DNA from: Anticarsia gemmatalis
Lineage: Eukaryota; Arthropoda; Insecta; Lepidoptera; Erebidae
Direction of reading: 5' to 3'
DNA length: 64,000 nt
Assembly: GCF_050436995.1 (NCBI RefSeq)
Contig: NC_134766.1
Coordinates: 4,960,001 to 5,024,000 of the forward strand
The position numbers and the translations under genes are program-made. Of the stretch, positions 59,397-64,000 are shown in pieces (within the stretch, counting starts at the first letter, position 1; each line of letters starts with the position of its first letter). Below the pieces are notes generated by a model. It did not search any database. It was not told where the DNA came from and saw nothing but the letters and a program-made list of their open reading frames with translations.

Positions 59397-59683
59397 ATGC
59401 TCGTAAAATCTTCTTCTTCTTATCGTATGGTTAGTGGTCAACCTAGTGTCAAAGTTGTTCAAGCCGCCCGAAGGCCTTTGACATGGCTTAACGACTGTTA
59501 TCTTAGTAGACAACAGCCGGGACCGACTTTTTACGTGCCCTCCGAAGCACGGAGACGCCCAGTTTAAATACCACTATGCGGTCACCCATCTATGGAATGA
59601 CCGCGCCAAGGGTTGCTTAACCCACAGATCGTTTACCGACCGGTGAGCGCAAGTGGCTATGGGGGCCTCTATGCTCGTAAAAT
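59397..59683 (-). mobile_element. Full 5S rRNA-derived SINE with 13-bp target duplication
   Basis: The element is 59410-59670 on the - strand, flanked by ATGCTCGTAAAAT at 59397-59409 and exactly again at 59671-59683. On the - strand it reads CACCGGTCGGTAAACGATC, GTTAAGCAACCCTTGGCGCGG, GATGGGTGACCGC, then the shared body and a GAAGAAGAAG tail. It is the reverse-strand sister of 18362-18613 and keeps the 5S internal promoter-like boxes. Confidence 0.87.
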
Positions 59684-62600
59684 AACAACTAAACCAATTT
59701 GTTACAATTCGATACGAGTTTTAATCAACGTCTAACACATTTGAAAAGGTTTGCCTCTGAAAAACTGAAACAGATTTAACCGAATCAAACTGGTTTTACG
59801 TAAAGTAATGCTACATTAATTAGACCATTAGTTTTGTCAAAACGTCTCGGCCATTTTGATTTTCCGCGCAATTTTTAATCTAGGAACAGAACACAAAAAT
59901 AAAAAAAAAACTCACAAACTTTTTTTTTCTACAACGTGGCACAGGCACGAAGCGCGTAAGCCAGCGGACGGCTGTGAGGTCACTGCGGAGAGTTCTTATC
60001 AAATTGTACACTATGTTCAAACGGAAATATATTTAGCATACGCTGCGTAGAGCATTGACGTAATTTGTTATGTTATCGGTAACGCGCTGTTACCGGATAT
60101 TTTTCAATAGCTACTAAATGTTCGTTTAATGATAGCAAAAGTTTAGTTTATCTGTGAAAATTTCGCATAAAACATCTAGCATCTAGAATGTTAGGCGAAT
60201 AGCCTATCAATCAAACCCCTTAACCCCCTTGCTTGACCTTTCAGCCCTATTTGCAATAGCCAAGCTCACAAAATAACCTTATTTAGACTATAAGCTAGTG
60301 TAGTTTTATTTTCCTTTTCTTAGTTTGACATCATGCCTGATAAATGACAATAAGCTTAACCCCTACAGGGGATTAACATTGTTGATGACGAAATGTGCAT
60401 GTATTCCATACCTACCTAAAATTTGTGCATTTCTTAAACCTGAGCTCACCTTTAGGTATAAAAGGAGTGATATTATGTATGCCTACATCAAGTGACATAA
60501 GCTAGGTATGTCTCAAGAGTACTATTACAAGCTGATTACTTTATCAGCACTTGTATCAGCTTGTTACTGCTCTATTTTGTTATATTTCATATTTGCTGTC
60601 ACAATTTGTGAACAATGATTGATGTATTCATTCATAATTGTATTTATGCTGATGTTTTATAAATAGGTATTGATGTTTTTGTACTGTCATGAAAAAATTG
60701 TCTAACACATTACTTTATGTAGGTATGTTATTGATTAACTAATTTGAATGAGTTGTCAATTGTTTCAGTTGATCAATAATTCTATGAATAGGTAGCTACA
60801 TAGTGCACATTCATTCAAACATTTTTGCTTGTTAAGTGTATTTGAAGAGTATATTTTTCCTAAACACAATATTCAGATCTTATGATCTTTGATACTGTAA
60901 TTGATTAAACAAGTAATAGATAGGCAATTGAATCACAATGAAAACTAGTGGCTTAACAATCAAATTGTGTAAAACTAACACATTTCAGGCCACCATTACT
61001 ATAAAATAGTAACCTGAGTTTCAGTTTCATTTTATTAATTTCTATATTGAATAGAAATAAAAAAATACTACTATGGTGTAGTAAAGTAAATGGTAGTCTA
61101 GTTTGATATTTTTAAGACCTAGTAGATTTTATTCATATATGAGATTTCCCACATTTTAATAGCTAATTGGTATCCTATTGCTGGACAAAGGTCTTTATTT
61201 CTACCTTTACAATTCCATGTCTATTTATTCTTACAGAAAGAAATTATTTATCTACTGAAATTACATTTCAGTAAAAATATGGTGTTAATCACAACAATTC
61301 TTCATGAAGATAATCTAGAAGATGTATAGCTATTTTAATTAGATAAAAGACAACACATGCTTTTAAAACAAAGAGGTAGGTAGTAACTATATACTACATA
61401 AATCATGACACTGGCAAAATACCTATAGCATAGTATACATATATGTAGGTAGTCCAACTGTTCACACAATAAATTTTAATAAGCCTGTAATTACTCTTTC
61501 TGACTTTTTTCAGCAGTTCCTTTAAGTACTAATTATTAGCAGTATGGTAGGTACTTAACTAGGTACCTACTTACTTATAAATTCGAAATTCAGGTCGAAA
61601 TTAAAAAACATCACTTTAATATTCTGTACACTTAATTATCTTCCTATTTAGAAGTAAAATTATGATTTATGTAAAACTAAAAATTGTATGAGTAATGTAA
61701 GACTGCATAGAAGGAAAAAATATGATCTAATCGATATTTTACATAAATTATTCAAGAGTACATACCAGTTTTCAGAAGGCGTTTCAGCCATAATTTCAGC
61801 GCGGTATTAACACCTGCACGACTACACAATCTAAACCACTTCAGCAGTTGTTTACAGAACGTATCGTTCGATACGTTTCAGCGCAAATATTAACCAACCG
61901 GCATTGTTTATATTACGGATTGAATCATCAATAACTTTGTAATATAAGACCCGTCTTACAACAATAATAAATATTTATTTTGATTATCACATTGCAGTGC
62001 ACGTAAAAGGATTTGAATCATGTTGACTGCATTATCTTAAGAATTTATTAAAATATATTAAATCGCCGTACATAAACCAAACCCGCCCGCTTTTTCATTA
62101 TGACAGTTCATGTGACACTCTTGACAATGGAGAGCCAGCTGGTTCCATAGGTTTGCAAATTCTTGCGATCGATTTTATTTCGGAAATGAAATTAAAGAAA
62201 GTACGTTCTGAAACTTAATAAGTTGAAATAAATATTCTTCACTATTTAGATAATATTATTATCAAACTTAATTCAAATAAAGTAGGTACCTACATAATTT
62301 AAAACTTATCTTATCTATACTTTCTTATTTGACTTGCTGTGTGCCAGTGTCTATTTCCGAACGTATAACAAAATGTTGCTATAGCTTAAATATATATTTT
62401 ATGGAAAAAAATATTAAAAATAGGAATTAAATGTAGAAAAAAAAATAAATGTGCACTGCTAAGTCCGCAAATTGAAATCTTCTTAGAATTTTTTTTCTGG
62501 GTGACTCCAAACCCATCTTAAATATTATCGTTCTGTTTATGAATAACAAGAACTAGAGGATGAGTCGGTAACGAAATAAAGTTTCACTAGGGTGCTCTCA

Positions 62601-63577
62601 ATAGTGTTCTTGAAAGCAGATGAAATCGGTCCATAATTTACTGGAACTTAAGTAAATTTTACTCAACCACTTTTACTGTAAAAGTTATTGAGATAGAAGC
62701 TACCTAATAAAAGAAATATCTAGAAAAGAAAGAATGAAAGTCATAAAGACTAAGTGTTTACGGGCTTGATGTTAGACTTTCAAAGAAAAGATTATCCGAT
62801 CACAGTTTTTGGTCTCTGCCTACCTATGGGAAGAAGGCGTAATTTTCTGTATGTAAATAAAACTGTCTGTACTTAAATAAAACGTTATTGACGCGAATAT
62901 AGAAAATATATAATAGATTAATTACTATTTGTCCAAACCAAACTGATCGCATGGCCTAGACTCACATAAACACCGGTCTGAAAATTTGCTGGTGATTTCA
63001 CAAAACACATCGTCACTCAAACTTTTTAAATTTTAATGATAAACATATATTATAATTTATAGGAAAGTCTTGAAAGTGTTCAAGATATTATTAACAGTGA
63101 TTTTTTTTAGACTATCGGAATAATTTATTATTTAGGTAGTTTCAGATTTGTAGGCTGACAACATTGCCTGTCTATCTCTTTCTCTCCCGTATAGTTCTCA
63201 AGGTAGCTGTCCGAATGAATTTTTAGATAAATTTTATGTATTTAGGGGTTTTATTAGACAAATAATAAGTGTTTTCATTTCTACAATAAACCTATTGTAG
63301 ATTTGCGTTAATTTTTCATAGTTTACGGTAATGATCACTTAGATATTTTGTGGTGACAAATCCGTTCCCTGAGTGTCCAACGTTGTTTTGGTTTCTGACA
63401 GTGTAGTATTGTAATAATTAAAGTTGAAATGCTATAAAAAGCATTTATCTAAGGAGGACGTGTATTTGTGGCGAAAATATCAAGTGAAAGTTTGATGAAT
63501 TTGGTTGAATTAGTGTATCAAAGTTTTCTAACCTCTAAGGTTAGAGTGGTGTATTTATCGGTGTTTGTACGTTGCAG

Positions 63578-63739
63578 ATGAGTACTAAGATCATCAAAGC
63601 GAGCGCCGGCGAGCCCGATGGCTTCGAGACCTCGATCTCGCAAGCGTTGGTGGAGTTGGAGACCAACTCCGACCTGAAGGCGCAACTTAGGGAGCTGTAC
63701 ATTACAAAGGCTAAGGAAATTGACCTGCACAACAAGAAA
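63578..63739 (+). CDS. RpS7: 40S ribosomal protein S7, first coding exon (runs off right edge)
   Basis: The acceptor GTACGTTGCAG abuts ATG at 63578, so the 5' UTR has an upstream non-coding exon. 54 codons read MSTKIIKASAGEPDGFETSI, then ALVELETNSDLKAQLREL and KEIDLHNKK, ending AAGAAA|GTGAGT at 63739. This is the conserved N terminus of eukaryotic RpS7 (about 190 residues), a component of the small ribosomal subunit that acts in 18S rRNA maturation. The remaining exons are outside the window. Confidence 0.94.
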
Positions 63740-64000
63740 GTGAGTAACTAACGATATTTAACTAAACTCGAGGGCTTACGCAGTTCTAGGACGTTCTACC
63801 CTCGTTGTAAATACATATTTTTGTTGAACCAAGTGTCAAAAGCATTATTGTACACATGTGAAAATGAGTTGTCAACCTCAAAACTCGACTCCTATTCTGC
63901 CGACTGTGCATGGGAGGATGTTATCAGTTATCACATATTCAATCGTTAATTGCAGTTACTTCCATACTGCTCGAGTTATTAAGAAGGGAACTTCTAATAA
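63740..64000 (+). other. RpS7: RpS7 intron, incomplete
   Basis: Starts with GTGAGTAACT and shows no further exon before the window ends. Confidence 0.85.

Larger units (their letters stand above)
52852..63577. other. Long gene-free stretch between Gale and RpS7
   Basis: The non-coding 5' exon(s) and promoter of Gale must lie in the left part. A GC-rich patch at about 54960-55150 is the best candidate. The rest holds a hairpin (53135-53189), hairpin MITE copy 4, a LINE tail (56150-56335), a polypurine tract, two RTE-like tails, a full 5S-SINE (59410-59670) and AT-rich DNA. Part of the far right must be the RpS7 promoter and 5' exon, which I could not place. Confidence 0.6.

Noticed and set aside
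59250..59567. 105-codon frame on the + strand
   Set aside because: It is mostly the 5S-SINE read in reverse. The same peptide start (MVSGQPSVKVVQAARRPLTW) appears at 10908-11132 on the - strand for the same reason.

Overview
This is a eukaryotic, AT-rich insect window. The genes are split by spliceosomal introns, and the protein matches and repeat families (RTE-like LINE tails, noctuid-type tRNA SINEs, many short hairpin MITEs) point to a lepidopteran, probably a noctuoid moth. No bacterial, organellar or viral segment was seen.

Four protein-coding genes can be supported by joining exons with matching splice phase. (1) A hindsight/pebbled (RREB1-type) C2H2 zinc-finger transcription factor on the + strand. 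It has a probable non-coding first exon near a GC-rich promoter at about 6.7-7.25 kb, a tiny coding exon at 14987-15044, and coding exons at 25815-28554, 28667-29312, 29623-29846 and 30094-30349. These give 1307 residues with 12 fingers and a long AT-rich 3' UTR. (2) lola-like (lolal/batman), a 128-residue BTB-only protein on the + strand in four coding exons from 34568 to 43194. (3) UDP-glucose 4-epimerase (Gale) on the - strand in six coding exons from 52847 down to 47867, 359 residues. (4) The first coding exon of ribosomal protein S7 (RpS7) on the + strand at 63578-63739, with the rest of the gene beyond the right edge.

The genes are functionally unrelated: developmental transcription factor, chromatin-associated BTB adaptor, Leloir-pathway enzyme, ribosomal protein. 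lolal and Gale are convergent. About 85-90% of the window is intron or intergenic DNA. It holds a 5S rRNA-derived SINE family (two copies with exact target-site duplications and three fragments), four copies of a ~115 bp hairpin MITE, an internally deleted pogo-like transposon keeping a start-like peptide and a PHD finger, a 5'-truncated LINE with a reverse-transcriptase fragment, several RTE-like tails, tRNA-type SINE heads and a 131 bp polypurine tract.

The most useful leads are the 5S-SINE family, the deleted PHD transposon in a Gale intron, a possible alternative terminal exon in peb, and a dense cluster of GATA motifs in the first peb intron.
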